A DNA stretch of 64,000 nucleotides from CAWANF01 sp963783355 (GCA_963783355.1 CAWANF010000006.1:62001-126000), one strand, 5' to 3'; counted from the first letter of the stretch, positions 54,261-63,485 are shown. The notes: generated by a model from the letters alone, not told the origin. Program-made: numbers and translations.

Positions 54261-54458
54261 ATCCATATGAGACAAACTGAACGACAAAAAGCACATAACA
54301 AACATACAATCAATAACTTATTGCAATAAAAGAACCATTTTTGACTGATTCTTCTATCTTTTCCAATAAGATAAAATTAAATTTTGTCCCTGGTATATCC
54401 TTTTTTTATTTCGTCACTGAAGAGACAAAGAAAACTAAACTGTTTGATTTTTTTTATT

Positions 54459-54466
54459 TAATTTTG
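54459..54466 (+). promoter_or_regulatory. Possible -7 box before the propeller lipoprotein gene
   Basis: TAATTTTG fits TAnnTTTG and lies 75 bases before the ATG at 54534. A TTTG occurs nearby (54443-54446) but at 12 instead of about 19 bases. Weak support. Confidence 0.28.
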
Positions 54467-54533
54467 TGAAAAAGTTGTGTCTTAATTATCCCTTACCCTA
54501 AGTTAAATAAGGGGAACGCAGAAGGTAAACATT

Positions 54534-56663
54534 ATGCCAAATCAGTCGTTTTCTGAACGCCGTTATTCGTTTGTTATCCTATTTTCACTTGTTTTAATCC
54601 TTGTTTCCTGCTCTAACAAACAAACAAAGACTCCGGAAACCCAAAAAGATCCGTTCATTCGAACAAAAACCCTGCAGCCGCAAAACATTTCCAAAATTTT
54701 TACGGCATTCGGACCTGTTTGTACGAATCTCTGGACTGTAAATGCCCTTAATATGTACGATTCCACACTAAAGTCGAATGTATTTTATTTAACATCATTC
54801 AACCAGGCTGGTGGAGGTCAGTTTTCGGTTAAGGGGGCCAAGCCCGTGACAGGCCAGCTGATTGAACTGGATTATCTGCACAATAAAGCCCAATCGTGGC
54901 CCATACCTGCAGGTATTGGTTCGTGGGATATTATGAAGGGACAGGATGGAAATATTTATATGGGATCCTATCACAAAGGGGAAATGATGTGCTTTAATCC
55001 GAACACCAAAAAGTGGATAAAACTGCCGCAGGCACCAGAATCATTTAGAAAGAAAGAATTTCTGATTTGTGATATGGTTCAAGCCCCCGATGGGGATTTC
55101 TATTACGGAACCTATCCCGGAGCACACCTTGTTTGCTATGATCCACATGCAAAAACAGTAACCGACATTGGAAAAGTGGCTGATGAAAATTATGTCCGCT
55201 GGTTAGCTGTTACGCCTCAGGGAATTGTTCTCTGTAGTGTGGGACCAAAGCATGGCAGGGTGATTGCATACAATCCCAAAATGCATCGTTTTTCGACTAT
55301 CACTCCTAAACAATACCAAACTCCGGGGGGTTTCTCCAATGTTTTCGCTACCGACAGGTATGTTATAGAAGCCCAGCAGCGACCCGCCAGCCGGGTGCTC
55401 GTTTATAATCCCAAAAACTTTAAGCTCATTCATGTTTATGATATTGCGAAAAAATACAACGGACAGGTAGATAATACTCTTATTGATGATAATCATATTC
55501 TATACCAAGACAATAACTTAAGGCTTATGTCATTAAACCTGACCAATGGTGATCGATCTGTGGTTTTTGCCAATCCTGGTACTGCTGCTAACAATCGCTG
55601 GTTTTTTGATTCTTCAGGTAATCTTATGGGGCTGCTCGCTCAATCGTACGTGTATTTGAATCTCAAAACAAAACGAGCCACGCGCAAAAGAATCCCCGCA
55701 GATGGCCTTGGGCAACAGGTATTGTGGCTCAATTCGGCACCAGATGGAACCATATATGGAGGTCCGGCCCTCGGACAGACGTTCTTTTCTTTCCAACCGA
55801 AATCAAATTTACTGACTTCCTACTCCCAGGTTGTGGATCGTACAGGCGAAGTTTATTACGGAATTCCATATCAACAAAAATTTTATATGATTTCCTATCC
55901 TGAAGCAATTCTTTCTGTTTATGATCCTTCCAGGCGGTGGTCTTACGGAAGTACTTCTGCTTCAAATCCGAGAACCATATTACACATTGCAAAAGAACAA
56001 AACCGGCCAATCGGAGGCATACATACCGGTCCTGAAGGGAAGATGTATATCGGAACTCAACCAAATTACGGACTATTGGGCGGAGCTTTGTCGGTATTTG
56101 ATCCGGTTAGCGAAAAGATAAACATTTACCGAAACCTGATTCCAAATGAAGAGATTAATACCGTAGGAACTGATGAAAGATACGTCTATTGCGGCTCGGA
56201 TCCCGCTGGCGGGATAGGGAGTAAACCGGTTGAGACTCAGTCTCACTTTTTCGTATGGGATCCAAAGCTTAAGAAAATTATCTTCGACCATAAATTTGCG
56301 ACTCCCAATGAATTGGGGGCCATCGCAGCCGTAAAAGGTCACGCCTATTTCGTCATTGACAATAAGTTGATGGTTTATAATTCGACAGAACATACATTGA
56401 AAACTATTTACCATTTTAAGGAAAACCGCACCGTCCCCGGCGAAAGCCTTAAAGCGACACAAAGTGGAATATTATGGGGAATACTTGGGGATGAACTTGC
56501 TCGTATCGATCCGGAAAAACAAAAAGTTCAGTTCTTCCCTGAAACTAAAGGACGTGCCACAAGCGGATTAGCCATAGGATCTGATGGCACCGTATATTTT
56601 GGCAGCGACTCAAACATATGGAGCTATCATCCGAAAGAGCCGAGTCCTCCAGTTTCATTCTGA
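54534..56663 (+). CDS. Beta-propeller lipoprotein of unknown function
   Basis: A 709-residue lipoprotein (signal ending LVLILVSC, Cys26), preceded by an AGAAGG ribosome site. It holds many propeller-type blades of the form DGxxYxGTYPGAxLVxYDP: MKGQDGNIYMGSYHKGEMM, QAPDGDFYYGTYPGAHLVCY, GPEGKMYIGTQPNYGLLGG, GSDGTVYFGSDSNIW. Two propellers would fit the length. There are no catalytic motifs, no haem-binding CXXCH and no sorting domain. It is divergent from the porin-pst operon and shares the 367-base region with the Pho-box-like site, about 274 bases away, so phosphate control is possible but unproven. Confidence 0.65.
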   Translation: MPNQSFSERRYSFVILFSLVLILVSCSNKQTKTPETQKDPFIRTKTLQPQNISKIFTAFGPVCTNLWTVNALNMYDSTLKSNVFYLTSFNQAGGGQFSVKGAKPVTGQLIELDYLHNKAQSWPIPAGIGSWDIMKGQDGNIYMGSYHKGEMMCFNPNTKKWIKLPQAPESFRKKEFLICDMVQAPDGDFYYGTYPGAHLVCYDPHAKTVTDIGKVADENYVRWLAVTPQGIVLCSVGPKHGRVIAYNPKMHRFSTITPKQYQTPGGFSNVFATDRYVIEAQQRPASRVLVYNPKNFKLIHVYDIAKKYNGQVDNTLIDDNHILYQDNNLRLMSLNLTNGDRSVVFANPGTAANNRWFFDSSGNLMGLLAQSYVYLNLKTKRATRKRIPADGLGQQVLWLNSAPDGTIYGGPALGQTFFSFQPKSNLLTSYSQVVDRTGEVYYGIPYQQKFYMISYPEAILSVYDPSRRWSYGSTSASNPRTILHIAKEQNRPIGGIHTGPEGKMYIGTQPNYGLLGGALSVFDPVSEKINIYRNLIPNEEINTVGTDERYVYCGSDPAGGIGSKPVETQSHFFVWDPKLKKIIFDHKFATPNELGAIAAVKGHAYFVIDNKLMVYNSTEHTLKTIYHFKENRTVPGESLKATQSGILWGILGDELARIDPEKQKVQFFPETKGRATSGLAIGSDGTVYFGSDSNIWSYHPKEPSPPVSF

Positions 56664-56842
56664 CAGTAGATCTCTATTCATTTATCAATTTCAAATCGTG
56701 CTTTCATATATAAAAAGCTCATTTAGATGTGATTCATAATGCCCTGCTTCTTAGCTTCATCTTCCGAAACTTGACATCAGAATAGCCACTGTGCCATAAA
56801 TAAATATAATTTCAAGCTCTGGAACTCAATAATCAATTCTGC

Positions 56843-57754
56843 TCAACAGTGGCTTTCTCTTTTTTTCCATTTCCGTAAATGGCGGTCAGAGCCAGGGCAA
56901 TCACCATCATATATCATCCCGGTACCGACAATGGGACCCGGCTGCTCTTTCAATTGGATCCAGGCAGCAACAACACCCACAACCGGGACTATAAGGATGG
57001 AAAAACTGCTGACGTTTGCGGGAAGTGTATGTAACAAATAGTACCATAAAACCCAGGCGATAACCGTGGCTCCAACAATATTATAGACAATGGCCAGAAC
57101 CAGGATGCCATTCCAGTGTGTGGCCGGCTGCGGCATTATAAAAGCGATAAGAAACAGCAGCGGAAGTCCGAATACCATTTGCCAGCCTGTAACCGAAATA
57201 AGCTCTTTCATTCCCGAGGTCGGGATTTTCTTGAAGACAATGACACTGGCGCCCCAGGATAATCCGGCCAGTAGTCCCAGTAAATTATCATGTAACCCGG
57301 CCCCGGTCTCCCAGGGCTTAATGATGAATATCAATCCGGAAAAAGCCAAAATAACGGCTATCCATTGCATTCCTTTCACGCGTTCTCCCAACAATGGCCA
57401 CGACAACAAAATCACCCAAAATGGCATACTGTAAGCGAAAACAGCACTTTTGCTCGCTTCACCATGGGCTACCGACCACGATATGAGCCCGATATAACAA
57501 CTGGTTTGAAGCAAGCCGAGCAGCATAACCCTTCCGGGGTACTTCAGTTTTATAGGTCCGCCAATAACAACTGTCACGAGCATGAGCAAGACGGCCCCGC
57601 CCCCAACACGATATAATGCAAAATACATCGGTGATATATATTGCATTGCAATCTTCATAAAGACCCAGTTATATCCCCAAATCAGTGCTAAAAGGCCAAA
57701 AGCAATCATCGGGCCTTTCGACAAGGCCGTGACATCGCCGGATGATTTCGTCAT
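56843..57754 (-). CDS. EamA/DMT-family transporter with frameshifted C-terminus
   Basis: A drug/metabolite transporter superfamily protein with two EamA repeats and ten expected membrane helices (ALIWGYNWVFMKIAMQYISP at the start, GLSWGASVIVFKKI opening the second repeat). The frame as it stands gives 303 residues, but the last about 25 (YDGDCPGSDRHLRKW) are polar and unlike a membrane helix. One base further on, the frame reads MMVIALALTAIYGNGKKEK and stops at 56833-56835, a proper tenth helix and tail. Removing one base near 56904-56914 restores a 306-residue protein. The substrate is unknown. It lies upstream of no obvious operon partner. Confidence 0.8.
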   Translation of the reverse strand: MTKSSGDVTALSKGPMIAFGLLALIWGYNWVFMKIAMQYISPMYFALYRVGGGAVLLMLVTVVIGGPIKLKYPGRVMLLGLLQTSCYIGLISWSVAHGEASKSAVFAYSMPFWVILLSWPLLGERVKGMQWIAVILAFSGLIFIIKPWETGAGLHDNLLGLLAGLSWGASVIVFKKIPTSGMKELISVTGWQMVFGLPLLFLIAFIMPQPATHWNGILVLAIVYNIVGATVIAWVLWYYLLHTLPANVSSFSILIVPVVGVVAAWIQLKEQPGPIVGTGMIYDGDCPGSDRHLRKWKKRESHC

Positions 57755-57864
57755 TGTATATCGATATTTTTACAGTTTCCTGATTTCAGCATGTCGACAA
57801 CAACACGATTCAGGATATAATGGTTCACGTTTTTACGAGATTGGAAGATAGGGATTCTTTTCGT

Positions 57865-57949
57865 GAGTAGTGAGATTTGAGATATGAGATATGAGTGTTC
57901 ATCACCGATCACTGTTTACTGATCATTGCTTACTGTTCACTGTTTCCTG
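57865..57949. repeat. Double heptanucleotide array at the 3' end of the RND gene
   Basis: Five units of the form GAGNNNT (GAGTAGT, GAGATTT, GAGATAT twice, GAGTGTT) fill 57865-57899. After one base, seven units of the form NTNACTG follow in register (ATCACCG, ATCACTG, TTTACTG, ATCATTG, CTTACTG, TTCACTG, TTTCCTG; 57901-57949). The second array covers the stop codon and last codons of the RND permease gene. The shared 7-base period with arrays at 12389 and 45018 suggests one process behind all. Confidence 0.75.
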
Positions 57950-60153
57950 TCTTGCCATGCAAATGCAAAAAACAGGAATGTTGGCAGGGCAACCTGCAGC
58001 AACGGTATAGCTGCCAAAAATCCTCCTATCACTGCCACAGCCATGGGCTGCTGAAGCTGATCACCGGTTCCAATGGCGAGAGCGATAGGCATTAATGCGG
58101 CGATAGCGGCGGTGGCCGTCATAATCTTAGGACGAAAACGGGCCGAAATAGCTCGCTGCAAAGCGGTCTTCACCCCAAAATCTTTATATTGCTGCAGAAA
58201 CTGCCGGCAGGTGAAAATACTGTTCTCCGCTATGATTCCGACAATCATGATAAGTCCCATATAACTTCCGACATTCAGCGGAATCCCGGTGAAATATAAA
58301 GCCAGCACGGCACCTGAAATGCCCAAAACAGCAATCAGAAGAATGATAATTCCAATTCGCACATCCCGGAAAAGAAACAAAATGACCCCGAAAACCAATA
58401 ATGCCGCAAATATCATAATCAGCATTAATTCATGAAAACTTTGCTGTTGTTTCGCATAATCGCCGGAAATGGTGTAACTATACCCAGGCGGCAGATTCAG
58501 ATTAGCGCGTAAGGTCTTCTTAATATCTTTGATAGTACTTCCCAGATCCCGATTACTTAAACGAGAAGTCACGGTTACCATCTGCTGCAGATTTTGGCGA
58601 TTTATCTCAATGCTGCCTTTGTTAATTTTTAATTTTGCCATGTCCAGCAAGGGTTCATGATTCCCATCCGGTAATAATATTTCCGACTTTTTAAGATTAG
58701 TGAGATTATAACGAAGCCCGTTATCATAAATCATCCGAATCGGCGTATTCTGATCCTGCTGAAGAGCATCGCCCACCACAACCCCACTGATTTGTGTTTG
58801 CAGCTGCAGGTTCAAATCTGCCGGAGTAAGTTGATAAGCTGAAAGTTGAGACTCCACGGGTATAACACTAAAAGACGGACCAGCTTCGGTTAATCCATTA
58901 AAAACATCAGCTGTACCGCGCACCTTTTCCAGCAATCCGGCTGCTTTCCGGGCATATTTATGTAACAGATCCGAGTTATTGCCGAATATGTTAATTTGTA
59001 TAGGCTGAACATCCTGCGAGGTCAGGTCTCCGAGCCGGTCGGCAATCACCTGACCAAAATCGACATCCACGGCAGGCACCTGTGCCGCAATGCTATCCCT
59101 AAGCTGATTGATCACCTGGTCGGTAGTCACCTTTCGCTTGTACTTCAATTGTATGAGATAATCTCCATTATTGGGTTCCGTAATAAAGAAGCCCATCTGC
59201 GTACCGGTCCGGCGGGAAAAATGCGTTACATACGGATTAGTTTTGATGATATGATCAATCTTCGACAACATGAAGTTTGACTGATCCAGGGAAGTCCCGG
59301 GCGGGGTTATATAATCCAGTACGATACTCCCTTCATCCATGTGTGGCAAAAAACCGGATTTCAAACGTGGAATGACTTCAATCATCCCAAGTAATAAACC
59401 TGCCGCCAATAACAGCGAAATCCACCAGTTATTCAGGAAAAACAACGGCCACTGATAAATAGGTTCCGGCTTCTGTTCAAGATGTTTTTGTTTCTTCAGG
59501 TTATCCATGAACAGGTAGCCAATGGGCAAAAGAAGCCAGCTCACCAGGAAAGAACAGGCCAGCGTAATGATCATCGTATTGGCCATGACTGTGAAATAGG
59601 CGCCCGCAATACCACTCATGAGCGAAAACGGGAAAAATATCACGATGGTACTCAGTGAAGACGCCACCATTGCGGGTAAAAGCCGGGGAATGGCAATCTG
59701 AATATGTTTTTTTACCGATTCATTTGGGTGTTCTTCATGCACTTTATGTATGAATTCTATCACCACAATGGCATCGTCGACCACCAGCCCGATTGCGGCT
59801 ACAAGCGCACCCAAAGTCATCAAATTCAGTGTATATCCAACGAGGTATATAACAGCCAGAGAAAAAGCCATAGAAACCGGCACGGCAATAAAAAGGGCAA
59901 AAGTCGCTCTGCCCGAATGCAAAAATATGATGACAATGAGTAAGGCAAAAACGATTCCAATCCAGAGAGCATCTTTAACACTGACAATGCTTTGTGAAAC
60001 AAATTTTGCCTGATCATAATAGGGTGTTATTGTGAGGCCGGCGGGAAGTATCGATTGCATGGCCTTTACTTTTGCATTCACATCCTTCGACACTTTAAGC
60101 AAATTGGCATTTTGCTCTTTAACAATATTAAACAGTACCCCGCTCTTGTCCAT
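57937..60153 (-). CDS. RND efflux permease, C-terminal three quarters (frameshifted gene)
   Basis: 738 residues holding the larger part of a resistance-nodulation-division inner-membrane pump. Membrane helix 4 carries the proton-relay acids in IGLVVDDAIVVIEFIH. Other features are the second periplasmic domain (FLPHMDEGSIVLDYITPPGT, a MacA/CusA-type start) and the late helices with RFRPKIMTATAAIAALMP. Its ATG at 60153 is only the first Met in this frame. Removing one G from the GGGG run (CCCC at 60138-60141 on the plus strand) joins it to the N-terminal part as GQERVLFNIVKEQNAN, giving a 1009-residue protein, normal for RND pumps. The last codons lie in a seven-base repeat array. Substrate unknown. 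Confidence 0.85.
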   Translation of the reverse strand: MDKSGVLFNIVKEQNANLLKVSKDVNAKVKAMQSILPAGLTITPYYDQAKFVSQSIVSVKDALWIGIVFALLIVIIFLHSGRATFALFIAVPVSMAFSLAVIYLVGYTLNLMTLGALVAAIGLVVDDAIVVIEFIHKVHEEHPNESVKKHIQIAIPRLLPAMVASSLSTIVIFFPFSLMSGIAGAYFTVMANTMIITLACSFLVSWLLLPIGYLFMDNLKKQKHLEQKPEPIYQWPLFFLNNWWISLLLAAGLLLGMIEVIPRLKSGFLPHMDEGSIVLDYITPPGTSLDQSNFMLSKIDHIIKTNPYVTHFSRRTGTQMGFFITEPNNGDYLIQLKYKRKVTTDQVINQLRDSIAAQVPAVDVDFGQVIADRLGDLTSQDVQPIQINIFGNNSDLLHKYARKAAGLLEKVRGTADVFNGLTEAGPSFSVIPVESQLSAYQLTPADLNLQLQTQISGVVVGDALQQDQNTPIRMIYDNGLRYNLTNLKKSEILLPDGNHEPLLDMAKLKINKGSIEINRQNLQQMVTVTSRLSNRDLGSTIKDIKKTLRANLNLPPGYSYTISGDYAKQQQSFHELMLIMIFAALLVFGVILFLFRDVRIGIIILLIAVLGISGAVLALYFTGIPLNVGSYMGLIMIVGIIAENSIFTCRQFLQQYKDFGVKTALQRAISARFRPKIMTATAAIAALMPIALAIGTGDQLQQPMAVAVIGGFLAAIPLLQVALPTFLFFAFAWQDRKQ

Positions 60154-60967
60154 CTACATTAATTCGGACATACTGAATAGCTTCGTGCACTTTGATATTC
60201 GCCACATCCGACAGGTACACAGCCCTGTTATTTCGATAGGCAATGACCAGTTTTTGCAATTTTGACAAATTGGTCACGCTGCCATCGGTTAAAGACAAAT
60301 ATAAACGCCGATGCGCTTCACCATATCCGTTGGAGGCAATAAAATCCGATTTTGAAACGGCATCTTTGATCTGGGATGGGGTGATCTTCAGCCGGGATAA
60401 ATTTTTGGGCTGTAATTCCACCCATAATTCTTTGTCGCGTCCGCCCTGCACCTGCACCATAGCCACATCCGACAATTGTGACAGATAGGGTTTGATAGTG
60501 TACAGCGCCGTGTGTTTCAAATCGACGAGCGTTCGGTTTTTGCCCGACAAAATGAAGCCCATCACCGGCAGCAGCGAAGGGTTCATACGTTCAATATCGA
60601 TTTGCACATCCGGGGGCAATTGGCTGCGTATTTGATTGATACGGGATTCGATCAATTGCTGGCTTGTGTAAATATTCGCTTTCCAATCCAGAAACGCTGA
60701 AATCTCACAGCTTCCCCGGCTGGTAGTACTGTGGACCAATTTCAAATCAGGAATTCGTTTAATTGCCTGCTCCAGCGGACGTGTAACCGTGATCATCATC
60801 TTATGAACAGGCTGTTCCCCTTCATTCGCAATAATCTTAATTTTCGGAAACGTAATTTGGGGAAAAAGAGAACTGTGAATCGTCCGGTAGGCAAAAAATC
60901 CACCAATCAGAATAAGCAGCGTGATGTACGTTAACGGGCTTTTAAAGCGATTATAAAACTGTTCCAT
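60128..60967 (-). CDS. RND efflux permease, N-terminal part (frameshifted gene)
   Basis: 279 residues with the first membrane helix (PLTYITLLILIGGFFAY) and the first porter domain (SSLFPQITFPKIKIIANEGE, TRPLEQAIKRIPDL, GGRDKELWVELQPKNLSRLK). The frame ends at TAA soon after VRINVDGQERGTV, where intact pumps continue. The break at the GGGG run separates it from the frame 57937-60153. If the break is real, the first helix and porter domain would be made as a useless fragment; if it is an assembly error, the pump is intact. It follows the adaptor lipoprotein gene by 24 bases. Confidence 0.85.
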   Translation of the reverse strand: MEQFYNRFKSPLTYITLLILIGGFFAYRTIHSSLFPQITFPKIKIIANEGEQPVHKMMITVTRPLEQAIKRIPDLKLVHSTTSRGSCEISAFLDWKANIYTSQQLIESRINQIRSQLPPDVQIDIERMNPSLLPVMGFILSGKNRTLVDLKHTALYTIKPYLSQLSDVAMVQVQGGRDKELWVELQPKNLSRLKITPSQIKDAVSKSDFIASNGYGEAHRRLYLSLTDGSVTNLSKLQKLVIAYRNNRAVYLSDVANIKVHEAIQYVRINVDGQERGTV

Positions 60968-60991
60968 GAATACTTTTTCTACTAATGACGG

Positions 60992-61915
60992 CTATTTGGT
61001 AATTCGTACCCGGGCGGTATCTGCAAGGCCATAGTTCCCCGTTGTAAGAATCCGGTCATCCGGTTTAAATTCCGGGCTTTCGATGGCAATCCAGGCTCCG
61101 GATGTGATAGCCGGTTTCACATCCACTCGTATGGCCGTCGTATCATTGAGCATTTTCATGACCCACCAGGAACTCATCGATTCATCCGTCAGCACGGCAT
61201 CGGAAGGCAAAACCTGCGCATGTTCTATTTTTCGTACAGGAACTTCAACCGTTACTCTTTCACCGGGTAAAAGCTGCTCTTCAGGCACATTATCAACAAC
61301 ATATAAAACCGACTGGCTGCCGCTGTCGGCCAGGGCCAGCCTGGTTCCAACCCTCGCCCATAACCAATGTCCGTCAGCCCACTGAACCAGGGCAGAATCG
61401 CCGGTCTGCACATCATTTCGCCATCGCAATGGGATATAAACCTGCAGATATAAACTATGACCCGATGCCATCATCGCCAGTGATGAACCGCTGACGGCAT
61501 AGACTCCGAGTCCTGATGACAGAGAGGTAATTTGGCCGCTGACCGGAGCTTTAACCGTGATATCGCCGGGTTTCGGCAGGAACGTTTGAGAAGTATCGCT
61601 ATTCAGGGCCGCCTGTTCCCTGGTTTGAAGTGCAAATAACGCCTGCCCGGCACGAACTTTCTGTCCGGCATGAACCCAGAGTTTATTAACGTAACCTGAA
61701 ACCGGGGCGCGAATCGTAAACTGTTGTCCTTCCATCACCTGACCGTTAACGGTTAGTGTATCGGCAACGGTTCGATACTGCACATGAGTGACCGTCACCG
61801 GGGCGATTGTCTCAGGTTCTGCATCATTGCCACCCTGGTTGTCGCTTCCGCATCCGCTTGTAAAAAAAAGTAGCAGAAGCAGCCCATAAAAAAGTTTAAA
61901 GTGACTTCTTTTCAT
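60992..61915 (-). CDS. RND periplasmic adaptor (membrane fusion) lipoprotein
   Basis: A 307-residue lipoprotein (signal ending LLFFTSGC, Cys22). A biotinyl-lipoyl-like half motif (RAPVSGYVNKLWVHAGQKVR, ALFALQT) and its return half (VKAPVSGQITSLSSGLGVYA) flank a short or missing coiled-coil hairpin, followed by a beta-barrel domain (DVQTGDSALVQW). It should bridge the RND permease and the TolC-like channel. The frame extends to 61942, but the ATG at 61915, one base after the TolC stop, begins the signal sequence. Confidence 0.87.
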   Translation of the reverse strand: MKRSHFKLFYGLLLLLFFTSGCGSDNQGGNDAEPETIAPVTVTHVQYRTVADTLTVNGQVMEGQQFTIRAPVSGYVNKLWVHAGQKVRAGQALFALQTREQAALNSDTSQTFLPKPGDITVKAPVSGQITSLSSGLGVYAVSGSSLAMMASGHSLYLQVYIPLRWRNDVQTGDSALVQWADGHWLWARVGTRLALADSGSQSVLYVVDNVPEEQLLPGERVTVEVPVRKIEHAQVLPSDAVLTDESMSSWWVMKMLNDTTAIRVDVKPAITSGAWIAIESPEFKPDDRILTTGNYGLADTARVRITK

Positions 61916-61916
61916 G

Positions 61917-63179
61917 TTACCAATTCCAATAGTCCAGTTCATTGATCGTTTGTAGACGTTGAATATTCAAATTATTCAGGGTATTTCGGGCACTCAGATA
62001 TTGACGGAATACGGTTACATAATCCGTTACCGTTCGAATTCCCTTGTCGATTTCCATTCGATAGACATCCAGTAACTTCTTATAATTATTTACCTGGTTT
62101 TGCTGATCATCTATCTGTGATGTCAAATCCTTTAGCGAATGATGCAGGGAATTTCGTTGCTGCAACAGCCTTTTTATTTCAAACTTTCTCCGATCCCTGA
62201 CATTATCGAGGTGAAGTTTCGTTTTCTGCCGTTCCAGTGATTTCTGTCCGCCATCCCACAGTTTCCAGTTCAGCTGTAATCCCACGGTCAAGCCAAAATG
62301 ATGATAGGAATCAGCCAGGTTCGATGATGACAAACCACCGTTGGCCATGGCGTCTAATTGGGGTAAATACGAAGCATCCTTTACCTTTTGATTCGCTTCG
62401 AAACTCAGGCTGTCGATGCCAAATGATCGTAAAAACAGACTCTGCTGGACATCAGGAGAACCGGCCGGGTAATTCAGGCCCGGATGAGTAACTTTATAAC
62501 CTGACGTATCCGAAATACCGCATAGCTGATTAATGGCAGACTGATCCTGTTTAAATTGATTTTGCGCTTGTTTCTGCTGAATTCGAATCTGTTGGTCTTC
62601 CAAACGAACCTGCTGCACATCTGTCACTTTAAGCAGTCCTCCGGAAACTAATCCCGACCATTGTTTCAGTTGCTGCTGCAAGAGCTGATCCAGCTGATCC
62701 AGGTATGCCATTTGCTGCTGATCTCCGTATATCCGGATGTACGATTGAATGACCTGCCGCTTCAGGTTGTGTTTACGAAACAACACATTGTAGGAAGCCT
62801 GCTTCGACTGTGACAAGCTCACCTTGTTGTACGCTTTGAGATTGCTCCCCTGCCATAATGGGTAAGTTATGTTCAGAAATGCATCATATTCCCCGCCGTT
62901 GGTGATGGCTTTGTCGAAACCCCACAGTTTGGTGCCCGGAGCCCATAAAGCCAATGCATTTCCGGAAACAGAAGGCTTTTGAAAAACAGCTAGATTAATT
63001 TTCTTATTCAGATCCGCTATTTCCACATTTCTTTGTGAAGCAGCTACTTGCGGATCATTAGCATAAGCCTGATCCAGAAAATAGGATAACGGGTGGGATT
63101 GGCCGTATCCATTCCGGGAGATAAAAAATAATAGTACGATGATAAACCCTGAGCGAAGCAAATAATTTCTGTAATTCAC
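61917..63179 (-). CDS. TolC-family outer-membrane efflux channel
   Basis: A 420-residue outer-membrane factor with a signal peptide (VLLFFISRNGYGQS) and the duplicated coiled-coil and beta-strand layout of TolC. Features are SYFLDQAYANDPQVAASQRN, long Gln-rich helices (DQLDQLLQQQLKQWSGLV) and the second repeat FGLTVGLQLNWKLWDGGQKS. It is the first gene of a tripartite efflux operon: channel, adaptor, permease. The 306-base region upstream is shared with a divergent esterase-like gene. Confidence 0.88.
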   Translation of the reverse strand: MNYRNYLLRSGFIIVLLFFISRNGYGQSHPLSYFLDQAYANDPQVAASQRNVEIADLNKKINLAVFQKPSVSGNALALWAPGTKLWGFDKAITNGGEYDAFLNITYPLWQGSNLKAYNKVSLSQSKQASYNVLFRKHNLKRQVIQSYIRIYGDQQQMAYLDQLDQLLQQQLKQWSGLVSGGLLKVTDVQQVRLEDQQIRIQQKQAQNQFKQDQSAINQLCGISDTSGYKVTHPGLNYPAGSPDVQQSLFLRSFGIDSLSFEANQKVKDASYLPQLDAMANGGLSSSNLADSYHHFGLTVGLQLNWKLWDGGQKSLERQKTKLHLDNVRDRRKFEIKRLLQQRNSLHHSLKDLTSQIDDQQNQVNNYKKLLDVYRMEIDKGIRTVTDYVTVFRQYLSARNTLNNLNIQRLQTINELDYWNW

Positions 63180-63485
63180 ACTTTTAATAAATTGATATTC
63201 GATACTTCAATATAACGTGATTAATTTCTCTCAAATATTTAAGGAATAAAATTCATTTTGCTAATGCTACTTTTATTTATATAAATAATCAGATTAGCAA
63301 AGTAATTTTCGAATCTGAAGGAAATCTGAACCTGAAACCGGATAACGTATGAAACGTCGAACCCGGTTCCCAATCCATGGTTTTATATTCTGGCAGTAGC
63401 GAATTCCTGTAGTTTATTTATCAAAAAAGCGTACATTTTTGATACGAATTCCGTTTCCACCCAATATTTACAGGTGTTTAATCTT
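63180..63485. other. Divergent intergenic region between the efflux operon and the esterase gene
   Basis: AT-rich 306-base gap that must carry the promoters of both flanking genes. I see no operator palindrome, tRNA or repeat in it, and no regulator gene adjoins the efflux operon. Confidence 0.45.

Noticed and set aside
56073..56462. A 129-codon minus-strand frame opposite the propeller lipoprotein gene
   Set aside because: It is fully inside a longer gene with a signal peptide and ribosome site, and has no domain of its own.
12523..60967. Programmed +1 frameshifting as the cause of the four split genes
   Set aside because: The four sites share no slippery codon, no nearby stop in a common context and no RF2-like signal, and the genes are unrelated. 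I keep the shared sign as an observation but not this explanation.
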